From Pedobacter sp. ASV19 (GTDB taxonomy: Bacteria; Bacteroidota; Bacteroidia; Sphingobacteriales; Sphingobacteriaceae), in assembly GCF_016429005.1 (NCBI RefSeq), contig NZ_JAELTV010000023.1:1-36006 (forward strand): DNA of 36,006 bases, written 5' to 3'. The position numbers and the translations under genes are program-made. Positions 6,096 through 15,182 of the stretch are shown here, in pieces; positions within the stretch are counted from its first letter, which is position 1, and the number at the start of each line of letters is the position of its first letter. The notes below the pieces were generated by a model, which worked only from the letters and a program-made list of their open reading frames with translations, searched no databases and had not been told where the DNA came from.

Positions 6096-7886
6096 TTAGT
6101 AACAATATTTATTTGCAGCAATCAGTTCCTGCGCTACTTTCTGACGTAATTCCTTCACATTGAAAGACTCCATTTTTGTGAATCTGCGCAATCCAACCAT
6201 CATCATTCTCAATTCATCACCTTCCGCAAAAGACCATAAAGCTTCTTTCCCGGCTTTTTGAACCGCATCTACCGCTTCAACAAAATAAATCCGCATCATA
6301 TTCAATTGTCCGGCACAAGCCTCCTCTCCTCTCAGGCTCACCAGCTTCTCTGTTCTCAGCATCGCAGATTCCGCCACGTAGACATAACTCGCCATATCTG
6401 CGATATTCATTAAGATCTCCTGTTCTTTAGACAAGCTCATCATGAGCTTCTGCACCGCAGAACCCGCCACCATTAAGGTTGCTTTTTTCAGATTCTTAAT
6501 GATCTTTTTCTCCGCAGCAAATAAGGTTGTATCCTCCTCACCAAAATCAGGAATAGACATCAGTTCTCCGGCTACTGCAGTTGCAGGCGTCATCAAATCC
6601 AGCTCCCCTTTCATCGCACGCTTCAGCATCATATCTACCGTCAGTAAACGATTGATCTCATTGGTACCCTCAAAAATCCTGTTGATCCTGGCATCCCTGT
6701 AAGCCCTGTCCATGGGCGCCTCCGCAGAAAATCCCATACCACCATAAATCTGAACACCTTCATCTACCACATAATCCAGTGCCTCAGATCCCCATACCTT
6801 CAAAATAGCGCACTCTACCGCAAACTGTTCTGTTGATTTCAGTTTGGCTTTGCTGGCATCCATTCCACCGGCCACCAGAGCTTCATAAGCATCATCAATA
6901 TTCTGACCCGCACGATAATTTGCTGATTCTACAGCGTATACTTTAGTGGCCATTTCAGCTAGTTTATATCTTATGGCTCCGTATTTTGAAATCGGACGTT
7001 CAAACTGAACCCGTTCATTGGCGTAATTTACTGCGGTATCTATCACAGATTTCGAAGCCCCGATAGCCGCCGCAGCCAATTTAATACGACCTATGTTCAG
7101 AATATTTACAGCAATCTTAAACCCGTTCTGGCGTTCAGATAACATATTCTCTACCGGTACCGGACAATCATTAAAGAATACCTGTCTGGTAGAAGAACCT
7201 TTAATCCCCATTTTATGTTCCTCAGGATTCATGGTCACTCCGCCAAATTCCCGCTCTACAATAAAAGCCGTTAAATTTGCATCATCATCGATCTTCGCAA
7301 AAACAATAAATACATCAGCAAAACCACCATTGGTGATCCACATTTTCTGTCCGTTGATGATATAATGTTTACCATCCGCACTCAACTTCGCTTTTGTCTT
7401 TCCGGAATTCGCATCAGATCCCGAATTTGGCTCCGTTAAACAATAGGCTGCTTTCCACTCCCCAGTGCCCAGTTTAGGAATATACTTTGCTTTCTGTTCT
7501 TCATTTCCATAATATAAAATAGGCAGCGTACCAATACCCGTATGTGCAGATAAAGCTACAGCAAAAGAATGTCCGGCACCAATCACATCTGCAACCAGCA
7601 TAGAGGTATTGAAATTTTTACCAAAGCCACCGTATTCTTCAGGAATAGAAACCCCAAGGATACCCAGTTCACCTGCTTTGGTTAGTAAAGAAGGCATCAG
7701 ACCTTCCTCCAGCTTATCAATCCGGTCCAGATTGGGGTAAACCTCTGCCGCCAGGAAATCATGGCAGGTCTGTGCAATCATTCGTTGTTCTTCATCAAAT
7801 TCTTCAGGAATAAAAACCTCCTGATAAGTGGTGTCTTTAATTAGAAATTCGCCACCTTTTATCGTTTTTTTATCTGTAGTTTCCAT
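6096..7886 (-). CDS. fadE: Acyl-CoA dehydrogenase (FadE-type, long/very-long-chain family)
   Basis: 596 residues, longer than classical 380-residue acyl-CoA dehydrogenases because of a C-terminal extension of about 170 residues, as in the VLCAD/ACAD9-like and Bacillus FadE groups. It catalyses the first, FAD-dependent step of beta-oxidation (acyl-CoA to trans-2-enoyl-CoA). Visible motifs: N-terminal 'LGILGVSIPEEYGGFGKNF', FAD-binding 'AYCLTEPNSGSDA' and 'WITNGGFADVFIVFAK', 'ERVQFERPI', 'QIYGGMGF' and 'RINRIFEGTNEIN', in which Glu406 aligns with the catalytic base. The ATG at 7886 has a good Shine-Dalgarno-like AAGGAAA. It is the last gene of the fad operon, 46 bp after fadA, and is followed by a terminator. 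The gene order fadN-fadA-fadE matches the Bacillus subtilis fadNAE operon. Confidence 0.93.
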   Translation of the reverse strand: METTDKKTIKGGEFLIKDTTYQEVFIPEEFDEEQRMIAQTCHDFLAAEVYPNLDRIDKLEEGLMPSLLTKAGELGILGVSIPEEYGGFGKNFNTSMLVADVIGAGHSFAVALSAHTGIGTLPILYYGNEEQKAKYIPKLGTGEWKAAYCLTEPNSGSDANSGKTKAKLSADGKHYIINGQKMWITNGGFADVFIVFAKIDDDANLTAFIVEREFGGVTMNPEEHKMGIKGSSTRQVFFNDCPVPVENMLSERQNGFKIAVNILNIGRIKLAAAAIGASKSVIDTAVNYANERVQFERPISKYGAIRYKLAEMATKVYAVESANYRAGQNIDDAYEALVAGGMDASKAKLKSTEQFAVECAILKVWGSEALDYVVDEGVQIYGGMGFSAEAPMDRAYRDARINRIFEGTNEINRLLTVDMMLKRAMKGELDLMTPATAVAGELMSIPDFGEEDTTLFAAEKKIIKNLKKATLMVAGSAVQKLMMSLSKEQEILMNIADMASYVYVAESAMLRTEKLVSLRGEEACAGQLNMMRIYFVEAVDAVQKAGKEALWSFAEGDELRMMMVGLRRFTKMESFNVKELRQKVAQELIAANKYCY

Positions 7887-7932
7887 AATACTTATTTCCT
7901 TGCGGATCGTTAAAAATGATCAGATCTGTTTT

Positions 7933-9111
7933 TTATAATAATTCAAAAATACCTGCAGCACCTTGTCCGCTGCCCACACACATAGTTACCATACCATATT
8001 TCTTATCCCTTCTTTTCAGCTCATTGAACAACTGTACAGACAATTTTGCACCTGTACAACCCAGCGGGTGTCCTAAAGCAATAGCCCCACCATTCACATT
8101 CAAAATATCTGTATTGATTCCCAATTCTCTCACTACAGCCAACGACTGCGATGCAAAAGCCTCATTCAGCTCAATAAGGTCCAGTTCTTCCAGCTTCATA
8201 CCCGCCTGTTTCAAGGCTTTTGGAATCGCATAAATAGGTCCTATCCCCATGATCCTCGGTGGCACACCCGCAATACCATAACTCACCAGCCGGGCAATAG
8301 GAGCAACCCCCAGTTCTTTCAGTTTACTTTCCGAAACCACCAGCACAAATGCAGCACCATCAGAGGTCTGGGAAGAATTTCCCGCCGTAATACAACCATC
8401 TGCAGCAAAAACAGGCTTTAACTTCGCCAGTTTTTCTATAGACGTATCTGCTCTTGGCCCCTCATCTGTGTCAACTACGTACTCCCTGCTTTGCTTTTTA
8501 AGATTAGCGTCCAGGTAATTTTCATGCACTGTAATGGGCAAAAGACCGTCTTTCAAGTGCCCATTTTTAATAGCCTCTACTGCTTTTTGGTGGGAATGAT
8601 AAGAAAACTCATCCTGATCTTCCCGGCTCACTTTATATTCTTTAGCCACGGCCTCAGCAGTTAAACCCATTCCCCAGTACCAGTCCGGATTGTTCTTTGC
8701 CACTTCAGGATTTGGCACCACTTTCCAGCCACCAAAAGGCATACCCGACATCACTTCTACCCCGCCGGCGATGATACAATCCGCCATCCCGCTTCTGATC
8801 TTGGCCACTGCAGTTGCAATAGTCTCCAGTCCTGATGCGCAATACCTGTTCACCGTAACACCTGGCACCTTATCCGTATCCAGGCCCATCAGGGAAATCA
8901 TTCTTCCCACATTCAACCCTTGTTCCGCTTCCGGCGTTGCATTACCTACAATCACATCATCAATTTGCTCCTTATCCAGGTTAGGCACCGAAGCCACCAG
9001 ATGCCTGATTACTTCAGCAGCCAGATCATCTGCCCTTGTAAAACGAAATACACCGCGAGGGGCCTTGCCCACAGCTGTACGATATCCTGCTATAATATAT
9101 GCTTCCTGCAT
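7933..9111 (-). CDS. fadA: Acetyl-CoA C-acyltransferase (3-ketoacyl-CoA thiolase)
   Basis: 392 residues, standard thiolase length. It performs the thiolytic last step of beta-oxidation. The nucleophilic cysteine is Cys91 in 'VTVNRYCASGLETIA'; the other active-site elements are 'NEAFASQ', 'NVNGGAIALGHPLGCTGA' (His) and 'MCVGSGQGAA' (second Cys), all intact. The N-terminus EAYIIAGYRTAVGKAPRGVF is typical of degradative thiolases. It lies 24 bp after fadN and 46 bp before fadE in the same direction. Catabolic rather than biosynthetic use is inferred from the operon. Confidence 0.95.
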   Translation of the reverse strand: MQEAYIIAGYRTAVGKAPRGVFRFTRADDLAAEVIRHLVASVPNLDKEQIDDVIVGNATPEAEQGLNVGRMISLMGLDTDKVPGVTVNRYCASGLETIATAVAKIRSGMADCIIAGGVEVMSGMPFGGWKVVPNPEVAKNNPDWYWGMGLTAEAVAKEYKVSREDQDEFSYHSHQKAVEAIKNGHLKDGLLPITVHENYLDANLKKQSREYVVDTDEGPRADTSIEKLAKLKPVFAADGCITAGNSSQTSDGAAFVLVVSESKLKELGVAPIARLVSYGIAGVPPRIMGIGPIYAIPKALKQAGMKLEELDLIELNEAFASQSLAVVRELGINTDILNVNGGAIALGHPLGCTGAKLSVQLFNELKRRDKKYGMVTMCVGSGQGAAGIFELL

Positions 9112-9135
9112 GTCTATGTCTTTTAATGGTCTTAA

Positions 9136-11502
9136 TTAGTTTCTTAGCGGTTTTCCCTTAGTTACGATACTCTGTATCCGTTCCAAAGTTTTGCGTTCTC
9201 CGCAAAGCGACAAGAACACTTCCCTTTCCAGATCCAGCAGATAATGCTCCGTAACCTCTGTTGGCGAAGACAAATCCCCACCGCACATCACCCAGCCTAA
9301 TTTCTCCGAGATTTTTTTATCATGTTCCGAAATATAATGCCCGGAATACATAGTATTTGCACCTGCATATACAATTCCCAAGCCTTGTTTTCCCAAAACC
9401 TTAATATCTTTCCGTCTAACCGGCTGTGTGTAGCCCGCCTCAGCCAGTTCGATGGCCTTAGCTTTGGCATCAGCAATTAAACGGCTCCTGTTCATACTGA
9501 TAGCATATTTACCTTTTTGCAAATACCCCAGTTCAAAAGCTTCTGCTGCAGAAGTAGATACTTTCGCCATTCCAATAGTCAGAAAACGATCTTTCAATAC
9601 ATTTTGCACAATCTGATCTTCCTTATACTCATCAGAGGCTCGCAGGGCAAACTCTTTGGTTCCACCTCCGCCAGGAATCACCCCCACACCAAACTCTACC
9701 AGTCCCATATAAGTCTCTGCGTTGAGCTGCACATGATCCGCATGCAAACTGAATTCACATCCGCCCCCCAGGGTCAAATTATGTGGGGCCACAACCACAG
9801 GGATAGAAGAATAACGAATACGCATAGAGGTATTCTGGAAGGTTCTGATCGCCAGGTTCAACTCCTCCCACTCTTGCTCTACCGCCATCATAAAGATCAT
9901 TCCAACATTGGCCCCCGCAGAGAAATTGGCCCCATCGTTCCCGATAACCAGTCCCCTGTATTCCTTTTCCGCCAAATCAATTGCTTTATTAATCGCCTGC
10001 AAAGTATCTCCCCCAATAGTATTCATTTTTGAATGAAATTCGACATTCAGGATACCATCACCCAGATCGATGATCGAAGCCCCGGAATTCTTCCATATGG
10101 TTTTGTTTGCACGCAAATTGTCCAGAATAATGAAGGCTTCAGCACCAGGCACAGCTTTATAAGATTTAGACGGAATATCATAATATTTCTTTATGCCATC
10201 CTCTACTTTATAGAAAGAATCATGCCCTGCAGCCAGCATTTCCTGTACCCAGGCCGCTGCCTGATGTCCATACGTTTTCATCCCCTCAAGTCCAGCTTGC
10301 ACACCTACAGCATCCCAAATTTCAAAAGGCCCTAAATCCCATCCAAAACCAGCCCTCATGGCATCATCTATCCGGTATAATTCGTCAGAAATTTCCGGAA
10401 TCCGGTCAGACACATATTCAAACAAACCAAAAGAAGAAGCCCTGAAGAGTTCTGCAGCCTTATCTTTGCCCGCGACAAAAACTTTCATGCGGTCCTTTAC
10501 ATTTTCAATCGGTTTGGTTAAATCCAATGTTGCAGATTTAACCTTTTGCTGAGGACGATATTCAAGTGTTTTAAGATCCAGCGCCAGGATCTCTGTTTTC
10601 CCCTCTGCATTTTTAGTTTTTTTATAAAAACCCTGACCTGTTTTATCGCCCAGCCATTTATTGGCATCCATTTTCTCCACATAAGCCGGTAACTTAAATA
10701 AGTCATGCGCCTTATCTTCAGGACAGTTGTCGTACAAACCTTTCGCCACCTTAACCATGGTATCCAATCCAACCACATCGGTGGTCCGGAAAGTAGCCGA
10801 TTTAGGTCTGCCCAGTGCAGGACCGGTAAACTTATCCACTTCCTCTACCGTAAGGTCCATTTTCTCGACCAGGTGCAATAATGCCATAATGGAATAGACG
10901 CCTACCCTATTGGCGATAAATGCAGGGGTATCTTTACAAAGCACCGTGGTTTTACCAAGAAACTTATCCCCATAATGCATCAAAAAGTCCACAATCTCCG
11001 GTTTCGTCTGCGCAGTAGGAATGATTTCCAGTAAACGCAGATACCTTGGCGGATTAAAGAAGTGGGAACCACAAAAATTAGCTTTAAAGTCATCAGACCT
11101 TCCTTCTGCCATTAAATGAATTGGAATACCGGAAGTATTTGAAGTCACCAGGGTGCCAGGCTTGCGGTGCTGCTCCACCTGATCGAAAACCTTTTTCTTA
11201 ATATCAAGATTTTCAACAACGACCTCTATAATCCAGTCGTAAGTGGCTATCTTAGCCATATCATCTTCAAAATTACCTGTAGTAATCCTGCTCAAAACAC
11301 TTTTAGAATAAACCGGAGAAGGATTCGTTTTAACTGCTGTTTGTAAAGCCGCATCCACGATACCATTCCGGGGTCCTTCTTTTGGTACAATATCCAACAA
11401 CAATACCTCTACACCTATATTCGCAAAGTGACAGGCAATACGTGAACCCATGATACCTGAGCCCAGAACTGCTACCTTATTTATCTTTTTGTTTATCATC
11501 AT
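9136..11502 (-). CDS. fadN: Bifunctional 3-hydroxyacyl-CoA dehydrogenase / enoyl-CoA hydratase (FadN type)
   Basis: 788 residues, the same size and domain order as Bacillus FadN: 3-hydroxyacyl-CoA dehydrogenase first, enoyl-CoA hydratase/isomerase second, the reverse of E. coli FadB. The NAD-binding motif 'VAVLGSGIMGSRIACHFANIG' lies at about residues 10-30; 'SNTSGIPI', 'GSHFFNPPRYLRLLEII' and 'KDTPAFIANRVG' complete the dehydrogenase core. The C-terminal hydratase part has 'GLVIGNDGANFSAGANVGMI' and 'NLTLGGGCEFSLHAD', including the oxyanion-hole glycines. Together with FadA and FadE it covers the full beta-oxidation spiral. The start overlaps the MarR gene by 26 bp, suggesting coupled translation; Met1 and Met2 are adjacent and either could be used. 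Confidence 0.95.
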   Translation of the reverse strand: MMINKKINKVAVLGSGIMGSRIACHFANIGVEVLLLDIVPKEGPRNGIVDAALQTAVKTNPSPVYSKSVLSRITTGNFEDDMAKIATYDWIIEVVVENLDIKKKVFDQVEQHRKPGTLVTSNTSGIPIHLMAEGRSDDFKANFCGSHFFNPPRYLRLLEIIPTAQTKPEIVDFLMHYGDKFLGKTTVLCKDTPAFIANRVGVYSIMALLHLVEKMDLTVEEVDKFTGPALGRPKSATFRTTDVVGLDTMVKVAKGLYDNCPEDKAHDLFKLPAYVEKMDANKWLGDKTGQGFYKKTKNAEGKTEILALDLKTLEYRPQQKVKSATLDLTKPIENVKDRMKVFVAGKDKAAELFRASSFGLFEYVSDRIPEISDELYRIDDAMRAGFGWDLGPFEIWDAVGVQAGLEGMKTYGHQAAAWVQEMLAAGHDSFYKVEDGIKKYYDIPSKSYKAVPGAEAFIILDNLRANKTIWKNSGASIIDLGDGILNVEFHSKMNTIGGDTLQAINKAIDLAEKEYRGLVIGNDGANFSAGANVGMIFMMAVEQEWEELNLAIRTFQNTSMRIRYSSIPVVVAPHNLTLGGGCEFSLHADHVQLNAETYMGLVEFGVGVIPGGGGTKEFALRASDEYKEDQIVQNVLKDRFLTIGMAKVSTSAAEAFELGYLQKGKYAISMNRSRLIADAKAKAIELAEAGYTQPVRRKDIKVLGKQGLGIVYAGANTMYSGHYISEHDKKISEKLGWVMCGGDLSSPTEVTEHYLLDLEREVFLSLCGERKTLERIQSIVTKGKPLRN

Positions 11503-11935
11503 CTGTAGTACTTGTATATGCTAAAGTTAGTTTATTCAATTTCTGCAGGGTAAGCAGCAGATTGCTTTTCTCCTGTACGCTGAGGTTTTCATTCAGGTAC
11601 TCATTAAAGGCAATCACCACGCCTTTTGCCATCTGTCTCTTCTCCCGGCCCAGGTCCGTTAAGAAAACTTTTACCGATCTTTTATCACCAGCAGAAGTTT
11701 CCCTGTAAATTAACCCCAGATCTTCCATATTGTTTAACATTCTGGATAAACTGGTTGCTTTTACGCCAAGAAGACCAGCCAGTTTGGAAACCGCAGTACC
11801 TTCTCTTTCGATATTAATCAATACATAACCAATGGCCTGCGTTATACCAAATCCCGAAGCAATCTGGTTATAGCTGTTGGACACATTCTGCCAAACCACT
11901 TTTAAAAAATAATCTATTGTTTCCTGCTGTTTCAT
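11477..11935 (-). CDS. MarR-family regulator of the fad operon
   Basis: 152 residues. A winged helix-turn-helix of MarR type: 'TQAIGYVLINIEREGTAVSKLAGLLGVKATSLSRMLNNMEDLGLI' is the recognition region and 'RETSAGDKRSVKVFLTDLG' the wing. Flanking helices form the dimerisation part. It is the first gene of the operon, overlapping fadN by 26 bp, which makes it the likely sensor of acyl-CoA or fatty acid for this operon and probably autoregulated through the palindrome over its own start site. The ligand is not visible in the sequence. Bacillus uses a TetR-type FadR for the equivalent operon, so the control logic here would be different even though the enzyme order is the same. Confidence 0.9.
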   Translation of the reverse strand: MKQQETIDYFLKVVWQNVSNSYNQIASGFGITQAIGYVLINIEREGTAVSKLAGLLGVKATSLSRMLNNMEDLGLIYRETSAGDKRSVKVFLTDLGREKRQMAKGVVIAFNEYLNENLSVQEKSNLLLTLQKLNKLTLAYTSTTDDDKQKDK

Positions 11936-11941
11936 TAATTA

Positions 11942-11986
11942 TTATGCTTGCATAACAAAGCTAACGAATATTAAACTTTAAAGCAA
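11942..11986 (-). promoter_or_regulatory. fad operon promoter with palindromic operator candidate
   Basis: On the minus strand: TTG (11986-11984), exactly 20 bp, then TAGCTTTG (11963-11956), a consensus Bacteroidota promoter. Directly abutting the -7 box lies the palindrome TTATGCTTGCATAA (11942-11955; six-base arms, two-base centre), covering the expected transcription start and ending 6 bp before the MarR ATG at 11935. An operator in that position would block initiation, so MarR repression of its own operon is the natural reading. Confidence 0.75.
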
Positions 11987-12015
11987 GTATAATTTCATCA
12001 AAAAAAGCACAAAAA

Positions 12016-12044
12016 AAAGCCGCACCATTTAAAGGTGCGGCTTT
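12016..12044 (-). terminator. Terminator after the OmpA-family gene
   Basis: AAAGCCGCACC (12016-12026) pairs perfectly with GGTGCGGCTTT (12034-12044), loop ATTTAAA; on the minus strand the stem is followed by a run of T (12018-12011 are all A on the plus strand). It begins 23 bp past the OmpA stop. Confidence 0.9.
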
Positions 12045-12066
12045 ATAAATCAACTGTTTAGATCAA

Positions 12067-13389
12067 CTAGTACAAGGTAAATTCTACCCTTCTGTTTTTC
12101 TGACGTCCAGCTGCAGTTTTGTTGGTTGCAATAGGTTGGTTTGGACCATAACCTGTTGCTTCAATTCTAGATGGATTAGCACCTTGAGAAACCAAGTAAG
12201 CTTTGATAGACTCTGCTCTCTCTTTAGACAATCTCAAGTTTAAAGCCATAGAACCAGTATTATCAGTATGACCAGCTAATTTCAGGCTGAAGTTTTTCTC
12301 TACCAATAATGCAGCTACCCTGTTTAAAGTTGGGTAAGATTTTGCTCTGATGGTCGCTTTTCCAAGATCAAATTCCAGATTTTTGATCGCTTCATTTACG
12401 ATTTTTCTATCTGCCTCTGTAACAATTACTTTCTCTTTAATGATTGGTGCAGGAACAACCAATGGACAACCTGAACCATCTACTACTGTACCGGAAGGCG
12501 TACCTGGGCATTTATCCAGTTTATCTGCTACACCGTCACCATCGCTGTCTTTCAACAGGTCATTCATTTCTGATCTTAAACGGGCATTGTCTGCTTTTGC
12601 AGCATCCAGGTCACCTTTTAAAGCATCAGCGGTTTGTTTTGCAGCTAAAGCCTCATCATAAGTTAAAGCAACCGGATTATGGTATGCCAATTGCTTGCCA
12701 CCACCCAGAGAGAACTCTAAACCTGCATAAGCGTAGTTGTATTTATCATTACCTCTACCAGTTTTGTAACCATCAAAGTTATCACCATCAACAAAATTCA
12801 CTGTCCAGCCAAGGTCAAAATTAACATTGTCCGACAATCTGAATTTCGCACCGGCACCTACCGGAATGATCAATTCCTTAATGTCTTTGTTTGAATAATC
12901 AGCAGTTCCGCTCGCTGTTGTAATTTTTGGTTTATAACCAGCCAAACCAGCACCACCAGAAACATACAATTGCAATACGTCTTCTTTTTTAAACATATCG
13001 ATATTGAACAAGTTCACTACCGCGTTTAAACTACCAGACCAGTTCAACTTTGTCTCGTAAGCACTGGGACCACCAGTTGGTGTAAAGCCACTTTTAAAAG
13101 CTTTGGTATTATCTCCTTTTACAGTACCTCTAACTCCATCTAACCTTAAAGAGAAATAAGGTGTGAATTGCTTTTTGATATACAATCCATAACCTAAGCT
13201 GCTCTTTTCATTAGAAAAGTCATTTTCGCCGCCTAATGGAGAAAGACCTGTTAATAAACCTGCATTAACACCAATTGACCAGGTATTTAATTTAGCAGAT
13301 GAGCTCGCTGGTGTCTGTGCATGCACAGCATTCCCAATGAGCAATGCGACAACCGCCGCGGGAAGAGTTTTAATTAGTGATATTTTCAT
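12067..13389 (-). CDS. OmpA-family outer-membrane protein
   Basis: 440 residues. A signal peptide (MKISLIKTLPAAVVALLIG then NAVHAQ) is followed by a beta-barrel of about 220 residues with repeated amphipathic strands ('YGLYIKKQFTPYFSLRLDGV', 'YNYAYAGLEFSLGGG'). Then comes a short predicted coiled coil (about 245-278, 'QTADALKGDLDAAKADNARL'), a thrombospondin type 3 calcium-binding repeat (DSDGDGVADKLDKCPG, about 282-297) and a C-terminal OmpA peptidoglycan-binding domain with 'LKLAGHTDNTGSMALNLRLS' and 'ATGYGPNQPIA.N....RQKNRRVEF'. It probably links the outer membrane to peptidoglycan. It has its own terminator. The upstream gene ends 77 bp before it, and I saw no clean TAnnTTTG box in that gap. 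Confidence 0.93.
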   Translation of the reverse strand: MKISLIKTLPAAVVALLIGNAVHAQTPASSSAKLNTWSIGVNAGLLTGLSPLGGENDFSNEKSSLGYGLYIKKQFTPYFSLRLDGVRGTVKGDNTKAFKSGFTPTGGPSAYETKLNWSGSLNAVVNLFNIDMFKKEDVLQLYVSGGAGLAGYKPKITTASGTADYSNKDIKELIIPVGAGAKFRLSDNVNFDLGWTVNFVDGDNFDGYKTGRGNDKYNYAYAGLEFSLGGGKQLAYHNPVALTYDEALAAKQTADALKGDLDAAKADNARLRSEMNDLLKDSDGDGVADKLDKCPGTPSGTVVDGSGCPLVVPAPIIKEKVIVTEADRKIVNEAIKNLEFDLGKATIRAKSYPTLNRVAALLVEKNFSLKLAGHTDNTGSMALNLRLSKERAESIKAYLVSQGANPSRIEATGYGPNQPIATNKTAAGRQKNRRVEFTLY

Positions 13390-13466
13390 AATTTGTTTTT
13401 CATTAACTATATAAAAATCGTACCAATTCCAAAAAACAAGACCTATTTGTGGAAATGTTTAAATCT

Positions 13467-15182
13467 TTACCACCCTATTGCCCTATCATCGCCCCTTGGG
13501 TCTGCACCTCCCTGATAATAACCCCATTTAGTTTTTAGGACAGCATCTACCCTTCCAATAGGTCCTCTTGGTTTAATAATATAGCCTTTACTCTTTAATC
13601 TGGCTTCTGTCAAACTATCCAGCGCCCCCTCTTCTACCTGTACCTCATCTGGCAACCATTGGTGGTGAAATCTTTTAGAAGCAACTGCCCCTTGCATGCT
13701 CTGATCAAATTCAATGACATTCAATATGGTTTGAAATACCGAAGTGATAATCGTCGATCCGCCCGGCGTACCCACCACCATAAATAAGTCTCCGTTCTTT
13801 TCTATGATGGTTGGCGTCATAGAGCTCAGCATTCTTTTGTTAGGCGCTATAGCATTTGCCTCACCCCCTACAAGACCATACATATTTGGTGCGCCTGGTT
13901 TTACAGAAAAATCATCCATCTCATTGTTCAGCAGAAAACCTGCACCTTTAACCACCACACAGGAACCATAAGACCCATTTAAGGTCGTCGTTATGGACAC
14001 CGCATTCCCCTCTTTATCCACAATCGAATAATGCGTTGTTTCCTCATGTTCCGAGGCAGTCACCACTCCGGCTTTCACCTCCGAGCTTGGCGTGGCTTTA
14101 TTCCAGTCGAAATTACTCATCCTTTCTTTAATATAAGCAGCCTTCATCAGCTCCTGTCCTGGTACTTTGTAAAAATCAGGATCCCCCAAATGGGTTGCAC
14201 GGTCAGCATAAGCTCTGCGTTCCGCTTCTACCATCACCTGTACAGTAGAATCGGTATTGAAACCCCATTTTTTCAGGGGATAAGGCTCTACAGATTTCAG
14301 CAGCTGCACCAGGGCAATTCCACCGCTGGACGGCGGAGGCATAGTAATGATTTTAAAACCTTTATACTGACCAATAATCGGCTTACGCCAAATGGCCTTA
14401 TAATTTTTAAGATCAATAGAGGTAATGATCCCCCCACTGCGCTTCATTTCTGCAACAACAGCATCTGCAACCTCTCCTTCATAAAAACCACTTTTGCCTT
14501 TATCTCTGATCAGTTCCAAAGTATGGGCAAGCTCTTTTTGTACCAGTCTTTCACCTGGCGACCATTTGCCATCCTTGATCAATGCAGTTCCTTCCGGGTT
14601 CAGCTGCACAAAACGGTCGTGCAGCTCATTCAGTTCTCTTGCCTGTCTTTCACTAATTTCAAAGCCCTTTTCTGCCAGATCAATAGCGGGCTGAACCAGG
14701 TCTGCCCAAGCCAGTTTTCCATATTTCTCATGAGCCTCAATCATTCCTGCAACAGAACCTGGTACACCAGCGGCAAGACTTCCATATAAGCTTTTATCTA
14801 CGATAGGTGCACCTGCTGCATCCAGATACATATCTCTCGATGCACCCCCAGCAGCTTTCTCCCGATAGTCCAATGTATTGGTCTCTCCCTTTGCTGAGCG
14901 GTACACCATAAAGCCACCGCCGCCGATATTACCCGCATTGGGATAAACCACAGCAAGTGCAAACTGAACGGCAACAGCAGCATCGATCGCATTCCCGCCT
15001 TTCTTCAAAATATCAACACCAACTTTTGAGGCTTGCTGCTTAGCAGAAACCACCATGCCATTCCTGTATTCCGTACTGTTCTTTTGACCAAGCTGCCCGC
15101 TCACACATCCACCCAGTACTGCTGGTATTAAAAACAAAGCCGTAACTACGGCAAGCGGACTACGCTTTATAATTCTCTGCAT
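13467..15182 (-). CDS. ggt: Gamma-glutamyltransferase, putative lipoprotein form
   Basis: 571 residues from the ATG at 15182; an alternative start at 15209 adds nine residues. It cleaves the gamma-glutamyl bond of glutathione and transfers it to amino acids or water. Like other members it should self-process: the Thr nucleophile is Thr382 in 'ASEHEETTHYSIVDKEGNAVS', preceding 'NNEMDDFS', 'PNKRMLSSMTPTI' and 'GTPGGSTII', all conserved. The N-terminus MQRIIKRSPLAVVTALF is followed by LIPAVLGGC, a lipobox ending at Cys26, so it may be lipid-anchored rather than freely periplasmic. The start lies inside the end of the acyl-CoA ligase gene (23-bp overlap), implying one transcript with that gene. 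Confidence 0.93.
   Translation of the reverse strand: MQRIIKRSPLAVVTALFLIPAVLGGCVSGQLGQKNSTEYRNGMVVSAKQQASKVGVDILKKGGNAIDAAVAVQFALAVVYPNAGNIGGGGFMVYRSAKGETNTLDYREKAAGGASRDMYLDAAGAPIVDKSLYGSLAAGVPGSVAGMIEAHEKYGKLAWADLVQPAIDLAEKGFEISERQARELNELHDRFVQLNPEGTALIKDGKWSPGERLVQKELAHTLELIRDKGKSGFYEGEVADAVVAEMKRSGGIITSIDLKNYKAIWRKPIIGQYKGFKIITMPPPSSGGIALVQLLKSVEPYPLKKWGFNTDSTVQVMVEAERRAYADRATHLGDPDFYKVPGQELMKAAYIKERMSNFDWNKATPSSEVKAGVVTASEHEETTHYSIVDKEGNAVSITTTLNGSYGSCVVVKGAGFLLNNEMDDFSVKPGAPNMYGLVGGEANAIAPNKRMLSSMTPTIIEKNGDLFMVVGTPGGSTIITSVFQTILNVIEFDQSMQGAVASKRFHHQWLPDEVQVEEGALDSLTEARLKSKGYIIKPRGPIGRVDAVLKTKWGYYQGGADPRGDDRAIGW

Noticed and set aside
9517-10032. Plus-strand open frame of 171 codons opposite fadN
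   Set aside because: Antisense shadow of the hydratase domain; no recognisable protein features.
14031-14789. Plus-strand open frame of 252 codons opposite gamma-glutamyltransferase
   Set aside because: It is antisense to a fully conserved enzyme gene; the frame lacks stops because of the codon use of the real gene.
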